From: Salinivirgaceae bacterium
GTDB lineage: Bacteria; Bacteroidota; Bacteroidia; Bacteroidales; Salinivirgaceae
NCBI GenBank assembly: GCA_002869335.1
Contig: PKTE01000205.1
Coordinates: 1-49,137 of the forward strand
Reading direction: 5' to 3'
Length of the DNA: 49,137 bases
In this document: positions 42,443 to 49,137 of the stretch, piece by piece
How the letters are laid out: every line of letters starts with the position of its first letter
How positions within the stretch are numbered: position 1 is the stretch's first letter
Notes under the pieces: model-generated
Told to the model about the DNA's origin: nothing
The model's input: only the letters and a program-made list of their open reading frames with translations
The model's database searches: none
Position numbers and translations under genes: made by a program

Positions 42443-42838
42443 ATGAAAATTAAATTAATTGCATTTGCACTTTTAGCTGCAGGCTTAATCTTGTCATGTG
42501 AAAAAGAAGAAGATTCAATTACTGACAAACTAACTGAAAAGTCATTTACATTAATAAATCATTGTGATCCATATGGCTTTGTTAAATTTGAGAGTGACGG
42601 AGGTGGGCATTTATTCTTTGATCAAACTTGCGAATATGGATATGAGTGTGATTATGTTTTGCCATTTGATTGGAGTTTATCAGGCAACTCTTTAACAGTT
42701 ACTTATCTTGATAATTCTGCTACAATGATTTGTGATGAATTAAGTTTTGATCCTATGGCACTTCCTTCACCTGAAACTGTAACCTTTAATAGTGGTACAA
42801 CAATCCTTGTACTGCAAGGATTGACATTCAAGAAGTAG
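42443..42838 (+). CDS. small lipoprotein, unknown function
   Basis: A 131-residue lipoprotein with lipobox 'LILSC' (Cys19) followed by an acidic linker. The mature domain has four or more Cys ('NHCDPYGF', 'DQTCEYGYECDYV', 'MICDELSF') and a strand pattern like lipocalin-type META/DUF domains of Bacteroidota ('FVKFESDGGGHLFF', 'FDWSLSGNSLTVTYLDNSATMI', 'VLQGLTFKK'). It is 5 bp after paralogue A and 6 bp before the FG-GAP/WG gene, so the three genes form one operon. No named family recognised. Confidence 0.78.
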   Translation: MKIKLIAFALLAAGLILSCEKEEDSITDKLTEKSFTLINHCDPYGFVKFESDGGGHLFFDQTCEYGYECDYVLPFDWSLSGNSLTVTYLDNSATMICDELSFDPMALPSPETVTFNSGTTILVLQGLTFKK

Positions 42839-42844
42839 GATTAA

Positions 42845-44536
42845 ATGAAGGCGTTTAGCTTTTTTATTTTTTACATATTTATTGTTCTGTCAGGTTTTTC
42901 TCAATATGCCACAAGGCAAGTTTTACAAGAAGAAGAGCCTGGCAGGCAACACTATTTTGGATCATCAGGTGATATTGATGGCGATTTGGCAGTAATTGTA
43001 TCAACCCATGGTCGTAATCCTTTGGCCTGGAATGGAGGTTTAGCTTATGTTTATCAGCTAAAGGATGATAATTGGAAGCTTAGGAATACTTTATATTCTA
43101 AAATTTCCTCTGATAATGATCGTTTTGGCCAGAATGCCTGTGATATGCACAAAAAACGAATCATTATTGGAGATTGGATGAATACTCTTCATGCATCAGG
43201 AGCAGCATATATTTTTGAGTTAACAGCAGATACTAGTTGGACACATGTTACAACTCTTACACCCAAGATCAAAGATAAGTACAAACGATTTGGTAATAGG
43301 GTAGCTATTTATGGCAATACAGCTGCTATTGGAACCTATAGCGAAGTATTTATTTTTGAAATTCAAAATGGCAAATGGATTCAAACACAAGTGCTCAAAG
43401 GTGAATCTCAGGAATCAACAGGATTCGGAATGGAGATGGCATTATTTGATAATCAACTAATTATTGGTTCAAGGTATGAAGATATAGAAGGGGTGCAGAA
43501 CCTTGGGGCTGTTTATGTTTATGCAAAGAAAAATGGTAAGTGGGTAAAGCAACAAAAAATACTGGCAAATAAAGAAGATTGGAAGGAAGAGCTTGAGTTT
43601 GGAACAAGTATAGCTGTTTCTGATAAATTATTAGCGTTAGGTGTTCCTAAAAAAAATATGGGTAAAGTTTCTGGAGCAGGCGCTGTTTATTTGTATCGAA
43701 AGAATGAAGGGAAATGGCAGTTTTCTCAACTATTATACAATGAAAGATTCGGACGAAATATCTATAGATTTGGAACCAGAGTCTCAATTTCAAATGATTT
43801 TATTGCAGTTACTGAATCACAGGATAAAGAATACAATCCTTCCGTATTTGTATATCAAATAGTAAATGATAAGCCTAAGTTAATCAGTAAGATACAAGAA
43901 CCAGAAGCTGTTGAAAGTAATCGTTTTGCCACAGATTTCATTGCTATTTCAGGTAATCACTTGTTAACTGGTGATGGAAATGATTCATTTTGTGACGATT
44001 CCTGGGGGAATTGTGGCAAGGGATATTTCTATAAAATAAATGAATATAAGCAGGTTGATCGTAAAAATTCAGAAGCATACGCATCAAATTTCGGATTTTC
44101 AGCATCAGAAATAAACCGTTTAAAGAAGAAATTTAATGGAGATCTTATTGTATTTGACGATGTAAACGGAGATTTGGTTTTCAAGATGCGAAACAAAGAA
44201 ACGGGAAAGTGGGGAATGTACCAGGGCGATAAGAATATTATACCTGCAGAATTTGATACCATACAGTTTTACGGATGGAATGATCCTTACACCATTTTAG
44301 GAAAAGATGGATTATTTGGAATATATACTTCTGCTTTTGGCAATGATGGCAAACTCTCAGTACCATGCAGGTATGAAGATTTTAAAACCTATACATACGA
44401 GGGTCAATATTGGTTGGCTGGTCAGCGCGATGGAAAATGGCGTTGGGTAAATTGGTTTTGGGGAAATGAGCACAGTATGGAAGCTGATTACCATCAGGAA
44501 CTATTTATTATGGAGAAATGGAACCCAGGGCAGTAA
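42845..44536 (+). CDS. exported FG-GAP-like beta-propeller protein with WG-repeat tail
   Basis: A 563-residue protein. The signal peptide is about residues 1-19 ('FSFFIFYIFIVLSGFSQ'). Residues about 25-400 are about seven FG-GAP-like repeats, each with 'FG..v.i..n...iG', an 'a..Y.y' strand and 'W' strand ('GGLAYVYQLKDDNWKL', 'GAAYIFELTADTSWTH', 'GAVYVYAKKNGKWVK', 'GAVYLYRKNEGKWQF'). The C-terminal 110 residues have WG-like repeats ('TGKWGMYQGDKNIIPAEFDTIQF', 'KDGLFGIYT', 'RDGKWRWVNW'). No sorting domain, so its location is probably periplasmic. It is the third gene of the COG3014-like operon. Function unknown; a protein-interaction scaffold is likely. Confidence 0.82.
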   Translation: MKAFSFFIFYIFIVLSGFSQYATRQVLQEEEPGRQHYFGSSGDIDGDLAVIVSTHGRNPLAWNGGLAYVYQLKDDNWKLRNTLYSKISSDNDRFGQNACDMHKKRIIIGDWMNTLHASGAAYIFELTADTSWTHVTTLTPKIKDKYKRFGNRVAIYGNTAAIGTYSEVFIFEIQNGKWIQTQVLKGESQESTGFGMEMALFDNQLIIGSRYEDIEGVQNLGAVYVYAKKNGKWVKQQKILANKEDWKEELEFGTSIAVSDKLLALGVPKKNMGKVSGAGAVYLYRKNEGKWQFSQLLYNERFGRNIYRFGTRVSISNDFIAVTESQDKEYNPSVFVYQIVNDKPKLISKIQEPEAVESNRFATDFIAISGNHLLTGDGNDSFCDDSWGNCGKGYFYKINEYKQVDRKNSEAYASNFGFSASEINRLKKKFNGDLIVFDDVNGDLVFKMRNKETGKWGMYQGDKNIIPAEFDTIQFYGWNDPYTILGKDGLFGIYTSAFGNDGKLSVPCRYEDFKTYTYEGQYWLAGQRDGKWRWVNWFWGNEHSMEADYHQELFIMEKWNPGQ

Positions 44537-44632
44537 AAGTAATACTTTTCTGTATTTATTTTTTTTGAATATCTTAACTAAAAAATATTATTTCCGAAGA
44601 ATAAACTTTCACACTAACTTAACTATTGTTTT

Positions 44633-46837
44633 ATGAAACTAAATCTACTTTTAATTTTAATCATAACTATGCTATTGTCTATACATGGTTATGCTCAAAT
44701 TGGCGCAAAAAATTTATTAACCTTTGAAAGAGCAACGAATAGTTACTATAATGATGATTATTCGGGTGCATTGAAAATAATTAGCAATAATTCTACTGAA
44801 ATAGAAGAAGGAAAAGATAAATTATTGTACCAATTATATCAGGGTACTTTGCTTTCTGAAATGGGGAAATATAAAGAAAGTAATAAATACTTTGATATGG
44901 CTTATGAATCTATTATAACGGATGAATTGTCTGATAAAAAGGAATTTATGTCGAGTTTTACAAATTCATTATTGATGGATTTTAAAGGTGAAATTCCAGA
45001 ACAAATACTGATTCATTATTATAAAATATATAATTTTATAAATCTTAATGACTATGAATCAGCACTTTCGGAGGTAAATAAATTAAACTCACGAATTGCT
45101 TTTATTCAAACAATCCCCGAAATAAAATCCTATAGAGGAGATGCACTATTGTTTATTATGTCTGGTATTGTTTACGAGCAAAATAAAAAGTATGATGATG
45201 CTTTAATTTCATATAAAAAGGCTTACGAAATTTATAAATATGACAATATCAATAAGATTGATGTGCCTGAACAACTTAAAAAAGACTTGATAAGAGCTGC
45301 ATTATTGTCTAATAATGAAGATGAAGCAGCTAATTATAAGAAATCTTTTGGAATTGATAATCTGCAAGTTGATTCGCAAAAAGGTCAATTAATAGTGCTT
45401 TGGGATAATGGACGTGTTTCACAAAAAATGGAAACAATAATGAGTTTGAGAGCTCAAAAAATAGGAGGTAGTTTTGGTTTTATAAATATTCAAACTGGAG
45501 AAGAATTCCCTGCTGGTTCAGCTGCTGTTGGACTAGGAGCAAGGCTTTTAGGTTCAGGGATTACGAAAATGCCTTATGCGTATTATTCAACAAGGGAATT
45601 AAAGTTTTCAGAAGGAGTTGTCTATGCTGGAAATGATTCTTCTTATTTATCCGTGGTTGAAGATATAAGTGGGATGCTAAATAAATGGCATGAAAACAGA
45701 AAGGTATTTGAGGTTGGCGCCAAAATGACAAAGCATCTTTCTAAAAGTGCTGGAAAGAGTTTGGCAAAAAAAGGACTAAAAAGAGCTGCATCATATATTC
45801 CAGGAGCAAATAGTTTATCTGGTACAATTAATAGTGGGATCAATAAAGTTGTGGATATGGCGGCTTCTACAATTGAAAAAGCAGATGTTAGAGGTTGGAA
45901 TTTATTGCCACATAAAGTATATTATACACGTTTATTTTTACCAGAAGGTGATAATACAGTTACTTTGAAAGCAAAAGATACTGAAGGTAATCAGATAGAA
46001 AAATCTCAAAAAATCAATATTAATGCTGGTCAAATAGCCATTGCTAAGTTTTCTACTAAAGAAAGTGGTGAATTTGTTTCATCAGAAAAAGAAGTTGATT
46101 TGAGTGCTAAATATGTTGGAATGAAAAAAGCCGTGGATCCAGCTATTGCTTATGATTATAGAAAGGAGCTACCTTCTTTAACAAGATTACAATACATAAC
46201 AAAAGTTGGAAAAAGAGGCATATATGCAACCAATGTAATTAATAATAATGAAAAAATTATTCAACATGGATTGACTTTAGGAAAAAGAAAAAGAGAAAAA
46301 CTTACTGCAAAATATAAATTAGATGAATCGGGATATTCTCCAATAACAGAAAAAGTTTATCTTGAATTTACAGCAAATCCTAGAGGGACAAAGAAAATTA
46401 AGAAAATTAAAAACTTACCTTTATTTGCTAAAGAAATGATGATAGCAGACTTAAAATCAACCATCTTTCCTAATATTACAAATGATCCTACTGAGGCAGA
46501 TTATTTTCTTACAGTAAATTTAAATCAGATAAAAGCAAAGAATAATTATTGGATTATCCTATTAATGTATTTACCTCCTTTTAAAATAGGTCTTCCTATG
46601 TTTGAAGTTAATTTTGATGCTTATTTAAAAGATAAAAATGGTGCACTTATAGCAGAATCTATTCAAGATTATTTTCAAAAAGATAAGGTGAAAATATTTT
46701 CATATATAAATCAATATATTGGATATGCTTCGCCCAAAAAGATGAATAAGTTATCAGTGTTAGAAGAAGGCCTGCAAAATTCAATGGGTAATTTGAAAAG
46801 AGATTTGTATAAAAGCTATACAAAATATAAGAACTAG
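44633..46837 (+). CDS. COG3014-like exported TPR protein (paralogue B)
   Basis: A 734-residue paralogue of the gene at 40170, colinear from the signal peptide onward: 'QIGAKNLLTFERATNSYY', 'LLYQLYQGTLLSEMGKYKESNKYFDMAY', 'GQLIVLWDNGRVSQKMETIM', 'SAGKSLAKKGLKRAASYIPG', 'ADVRGWNLLPHKVYYTRLFLPEG', 'EADYFLTVNLNQIKAKNNYW' and 'LKRDLYKSY'. It lacks A's Ser/Thr/Gly-rich linker before the C-terminal domain. To the eye its codons are more AT-rich than A's. It follows the FG-GAP gene by 96 bp, so it may have its own promoter, though none is obvious. The conserved pieces outside the TPRs are where shared function should lie. Confidence 0.8.
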   Translation: MKLNLLLILIITMLLSIHGYAQIGAKNLLTFERATNSYYNDDYSGALKIISNNSTEIEEGKDKLLYQLYQGTLLSEMGKYKESNKYFDMAYESIITDELSDKKEFMSSFTNSLLMDFKGEIPEQILIHYYKIYNFINLNDYESALSEVNKLNSRIAFIQTIPEIKSYRGDALLFIMSGIVYEQNKKYDDALISYKKAYEIYKYDNINKIDVPEQLKKDLIRAALLSNNEDEAANYKKSFGIDNLQVDSQKGQLIVLWDNGRVSQKMETIMSLRAQKIGGSFGFINIQTGEEFPAGSAAVGLGARLLGSGITKMPYAYYSTRELKFSEGVVYAGNDSSYLSVVEDISGMLNKWHENRKVFEVGAKMTKHLSKSAGKSLAKKGLKRAASYIPGANSLSGTINSGINKVVDMAASTIEKADVRGWNLLPHKVYYTRLFLPEGDNTVTLKAKDTEGNQIEKSQKININAGQIAIAKFSTKESGEFVSSEKEVDLSAKYVGMKKAVDPAIAYDYRKELPSLTRLQYITKVGKRGIYATNVINNNEKIIQHGLTLGKRKREKLTAKYKLDESGYSPITEKVYLEFTANPRGTKKIKKIKNLPLFAKEMMIADLKSTIFPNITNDPTEADYFLTVNLNQIKAKNNYWIILLMYLPPFKIGLPMFEVNFDAYLKDKNGALIAESIQDYFQKDKVKIFSYINQYIGYASPKKMNKLSVLEEGLQNSMGNLKRDLYKSYTKYKN

Positions 46838-46854
46838 AACTGATTCAATTCTAG

Positions 46855-46896
46855 AAAAACTTGAGGGGTATTGATTAATACTCCTCAAGTTTTTTA
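46855..46896. terminator. bidirectional terminator overlapping a stop codon
   Basis: A near-perfect stem joins AAAAACTTGAGG (46855-46866) and CCTCAAGTTTTT (46883-46894 and beyond), continuing inward through GTATT/AATAC. It lies between convergent genes; the last codons and stop of the minus-strand gene at 46875 lie inside the stem. Confidence 0.9.
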
Positions 46897-47990
46897 ATTA
46901 CATCTGCTTGTTTTTTAGTAATTTCCGTAACAGCAATATCCTGCACAGCCCAGTTGTTGTCATATGGAATAAAATCAATGAGCTTTTTCTCATGATTGAA
47001 TATCACGAAAGCATTACGATTACTGTCAATGGAGATGATATTTTCATCCACAATAATGGAATTCTGAATCCATTCCATTTCACCCAAATAATCAGGTTTA
47101 CCTGGTAGGTTGCGAAAATCATATCGGTGTTGTTCATTTTCATTACCAATAACCAGTTCACCGGAGCCTGTGCTTGTTCCCATGAATTGTGTGTTAAGAG
47201 CCTGACCGCCATGCGGAGTTTTAAGATTGTCCAAAACTTTTTCTGCTATGCCGTTAGCTCGATTAATGGCAAATACGGCCCCTTCGTGAAAAAAAGTACC
47301 CAATAGTCGACCGGGTTGCTTATTGTACACTACTGAGTTTATAAAGGCTGCTCTTTTGGCTGTGGGTAGTGGGTTGTTTACCGGATCTGTGATGAAAATG
47401 TGCGGAGTACCTTCTTTTTTGTATTTTTCTGCTTGAGCTTGATTACGTGTTAAGAAGACTTTTTCTCCAGTTTCAGGGTCTTTACCATGTGCAAAGCCAT
47501 TTTCCCAGGCAAACCACTCAAAGGTCTGCTCGTTTTTCAAGTAATCATATTCAAATATGCTATCAAAACCTGACGAGCTTATCAGTAACTTAGAACGATT
47601 GTTTTTATCAATCTGAACCGTATGGATATAGCTAAACCATTCATTTTGAATAGTGTGAATAGCGTCGTTTTGAATCACAAATGCTTTGTTTTCTGACGAT
47701 AATGCCATTATATCATCTATGCAATGAATTCCACGTGGCTCTGGCAACCTAGCTAAAATGTTGGAGTAGGAGAGTTTCCCTTTTTCAATTCCCAAATGCA
47801 CAATACCGCCTATACTCACTTTTCGACGCTCTACACTGCCAGTAAGATTTGATTTTTTAGCACGTGTTTTTAAGTATCGCTCTCTGATAGCTTGTAGGTC
47901 AAAACTTTTAACTGTTGACAATAGTGAGAATGGCTGATAGAAATTATGATCTTGCTTATATGTGGAAAGGTCGTGATTAGTTACTTTCAT
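46875..47990 (-). CDS. predicted cytoplasmic beta-propeller protein next to a glycosyltransferase
   Basis: A 371-residue protein without signal peptide or membrane segment; I do not recognise a named family. It is rich in short beta repeats: 'LPEPRGIHCIDDIMALSSENKAFVIQND', 'WFSYIHTVQIDKNNRSKLLISSSGFDSIFEYD', 'LKTPHGGQALNTQFMGTSTGSGELVIGN', 'IISIDSNRNAFVIFNHEKKLIDFIPYDNNWAVQDIAVTEI' in pieces. The 'PHG' and 'SSSGFDSIFEYD' turns recall NHL/SMP-30-like propellers. It overlaps the 3' end of the glycosyltransferase gene by 14 bp, so translation is coupled and a shared polysaccharide pathway is inferred. Confidence 0.72.
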   Translation of the reverse strand: MKVTNHDLSTYKQDHNFYQPFSLLSTVKSFDLQAIRERYLKTRAKKSNLTGSVERRKVSIGGIVHLGIEKGKLSYSNILARLPEPRGIHCIDDIMALSSENKAFVIQNDAIHTIQNEWFSYIHTVQIDKNNRSKLLISSSGFDSIFEYDYLKNEQTFEWFAWENGFAHGKDPETGEKVFLTRNQAQAEKYKKEGTPHIFITDPVNNPLPTAKRAAFINSVVYNKQPGRLLGTFFHEGAVFAINRANGIAEKVLDNLKTPHGGQALNTQFMGTSTGSGELVIGNENEQHRYDFRNLPGKPDYLGEMEWIQNSIIVDENIISIDSNRNAFVIFNHEKKLIDFIPYDNNWAVQDIAVTEITKKQADVIKKLEEY

Positions 47991-49137
47991 GGAGTTGATT
48001 TAAGTGATTGGCTAATTGTTCGGTTAGTCCTTTGCGACTGAATTTCCATAGTTCGCCTTCTTCGTGTTTAAAGGGTTTTTCAGCTTTTTGCCAGTTTGCC
48101 CATGCTACTAATAAACGTTTTTTGAGTGATGCTTTATTATTGTAATCAATCATGGAGTCACGTTTGGCATTTTTTATAATACTTGATGCGTCTCCATCAA
48201 CAGGACCAATAGCAAATATCGGTGTACGTGAAGCAATGTATTCGAAAAGTTTTCCGGTGATTATCAGGTGATTGCGTTTGGTTTGAGGAATGATGAAAAG
48301 TAACATATCGGCAGTCATCATGCGCTGAGTAGCTTCGTGGTGTGCCACATAGCCATTTATTTCAACCATATCTTTGATGCCCAATTTTTCAATGGTTTGC
48401 AATACACTACCATCCACATTTCCGGTCAATGATATTTTTACTTCTTTGGCAAAATCTTCTTGTTCAGCTTTGAGTTCTTTAATCACTTCCCAAAAAGCAA
48501 CTACGTTTTGGTTCGGTTTAAAATTTCCAATACTTGAAATGGTGAACTTTCGGTTTTTATCATCCCAGGGTTGGTATTGCATATCTTCGGTATCAAAGCC
48601 GTTATAAATAACGTCAATGGCCTCAGATCGGTCGCTGAATTCCTGCTTTAATCCATCGCTCACTACAATAACCCTGTTCGCATTCTTTACGACCTTATCT
48701 TCCAGTTTTTTGTCCTTCTTTTTAGTGGTTTCAGTACGCGGAAGCATATCATTGTAATATACGGTAGTCCATGGATCGCGGAAGTCTGCAACCCAATTTA
48801 CACCCATCTCTTTTTGTAGTTTTAGACCTATTAAATGCGTGCTTTGTGGTGGCCCGGTTGTAATAACTGTTTTAATGTCTTCTTTTTTGATCAAATCAAT
48901 GGCAGCATTGTAGGCAAATTTGTTCCAGCCTTTCCGTGCATCAGGAATGAAAAAATTGGCTCTGGCATACACAGAAAGCCTTTTTAGCAAACTTTTCTTG
49001 CTATCCATATCGATCATACCTACTGTAGCCGACTTTTTCTCTTTTCCCATCATTTTATTGTAAACGGCGAAAGGCTCTGAGGTTTTAGTTTTAATCACTT
49101 CAACAATCTCCGGAACATCATTCTTTAAGCTTTCATC
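47977..49137 (-). CDS. family-4-type glycosyltransferase, N-terminus outside the window
   Basis: The 3' 386 codons of a GT-B glycosyltransferase; the frame stays open to the window edge, and the GTG at 49098 lies within the conserved region, so it is not taken as the start. Segments typical of these cell-surface polysaccharide enzymes are 'ARANFFIPDARKGWNKFAY', 'VITTGPPQSTHLIGLKLQKE', 'WVADFRDPWTTVYYND', 'ANRVIVVSDGLKQEF', 'VIYNGFDTEDM', 'ISSIGNFKPNQN', and the donor-site region 'TGKLFEYIASRTPIFAIG'. Donor and acceptor sugars are unknown. It overlaps the downstream propeller gene by 14 bp. Confidence 0.92.
   Translation of the reverse strand, partial: DESLKNDVPEIVEVIKTKTSEPFAVYNKMMGKEKKSATVGMIDMDSKKSLLKRLSVYARANFFIPDARKGWNKFAYNAAIDLIKKEDIKTVITTGPPQSTHLIGLKLQKEMGVNWVADFRDPWTTVYYNDMLPRTETTKKKDKKLEDKVVKNANRVIVVSDGLKQEFSDRSEAIDVIYNGFDTEDMQYQPWDDKNRKFTISSIGNFKPNQNVVAFWEVIKELKAEQEDFAKEVKISLTGNVDGSVLQTIEKLGIKDMVEINGYVAHHEATQRMMTADMLLFIIPQTKRNHLIITGKLFEYIASRTPIFAIGPVDGDASSIIKNAKRDSMIDYNNKASLKKRLLVAWANWQKAEKPFKHEEGELWKFSRKGLTEQLANHLNQLHESN

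Overview
The window is an ordinary-looking chromosomal segment of an anaerobic or facultative Bacteroidota bacterium, most likely marine Bacteroidales/Marinilabiliales. Reasons: the DNA is AT-rich; starts are preceded by A-rich rather than Shine-Dalgarno sequence; several promoters fit the Bacteroidota pattern TTTG/TTG-N19-TAnnTTTG; three proteins carry type IX secretion (T9SS) C-terminal sorting domains; and lineage-typical families occur (DUF3276/PUR, DUF5606, DUF5020, YbbR, the nusB-DUF1573-yajC block). The genus is not identifiable from the sequence alone. I see no tRNA, rRNA, CRISPR array, insertion sequence or phage gene.

Layout. 1-4.4 kb: the 3' end of queA, an orphan Cache/PAS histidine kinase, a DUF5020 outer-membrane protein and a glycine-rich exported protein. 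4.4-6.9 kb (minus): a small iron-sulfur cluster-handling locus consisting of a NifX-like protein, a DUF5320 mini-protein and two tandem MinD-type ATPases with inserted 2x[4Fe-4S] ferredoxin domains. It is headed by a promoter whose spacer is almost exactly filled by a 22-bp perfect palindrome. 7-11.8 kb (minus): housekeeping genes nusB, DUF1573 lipoprotein and yajC, then a terminator, then a YbbR-like gene with an in-frame stop near its 3' end, coaE, a TerB/J-domain protein and a DUF5606 gene. 12.0-12.4 kb: a DUF3276 nucleic-acid-binding protein.

12.6-17.8 kb (minus): a complete citrate lyase operon, citD-citE-citF-citXG-citC (acyl carrier, two catalytic subunits, a fused enzyme making and attaching the prosthetic group, and the acetylating ligase). 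It has its own promoter/operator candidate but no citrate transporter or oxaloacetate decarboxylase beside it. 18-27.4 kb: a giant T9SS-secreted sortilin-type beta-propeller protein, an MFS transporter, a T9SS M1 aminopeptidase and an exonuclease/GIY-YIG fusion. 27.4-29.6 kb: a DUF2147 gene behind a leader with several potential stems, a small ORF and an ECF sigma factor. 29.6-38.7 kb: uvrA, a membrane metallophosphoesterase, an orphan TPR histidine kinase, an AbgT-family transporter with a small membrane partner and a methyltransferase.

38.8-46.8 kb: an exported T9SS protein, then a locus of two paralogous COG3014-like TPR proteins flanking a small lipoprotein and an FG-GAP/WG-repeat protein. 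This is the least understood gene set here. 46.9-49.1 kb (minus): a predicted beta-propeller protein overlapping a family-4 glycosyltransferase that runs off the window.

Best leads: (1) the palindrome-in-spacer promoter of the NifX/DUF5320/MinD-ferredoxin locus, with the stem-loop inside that locus; (2) the in-frame TAA in the YbbR gene followed by 29 clearly coding codons; (3) the duplicated COG3014-like envelope module; (4) the DUF2147 leader; (5) the inverted repeat over the citD promoter.
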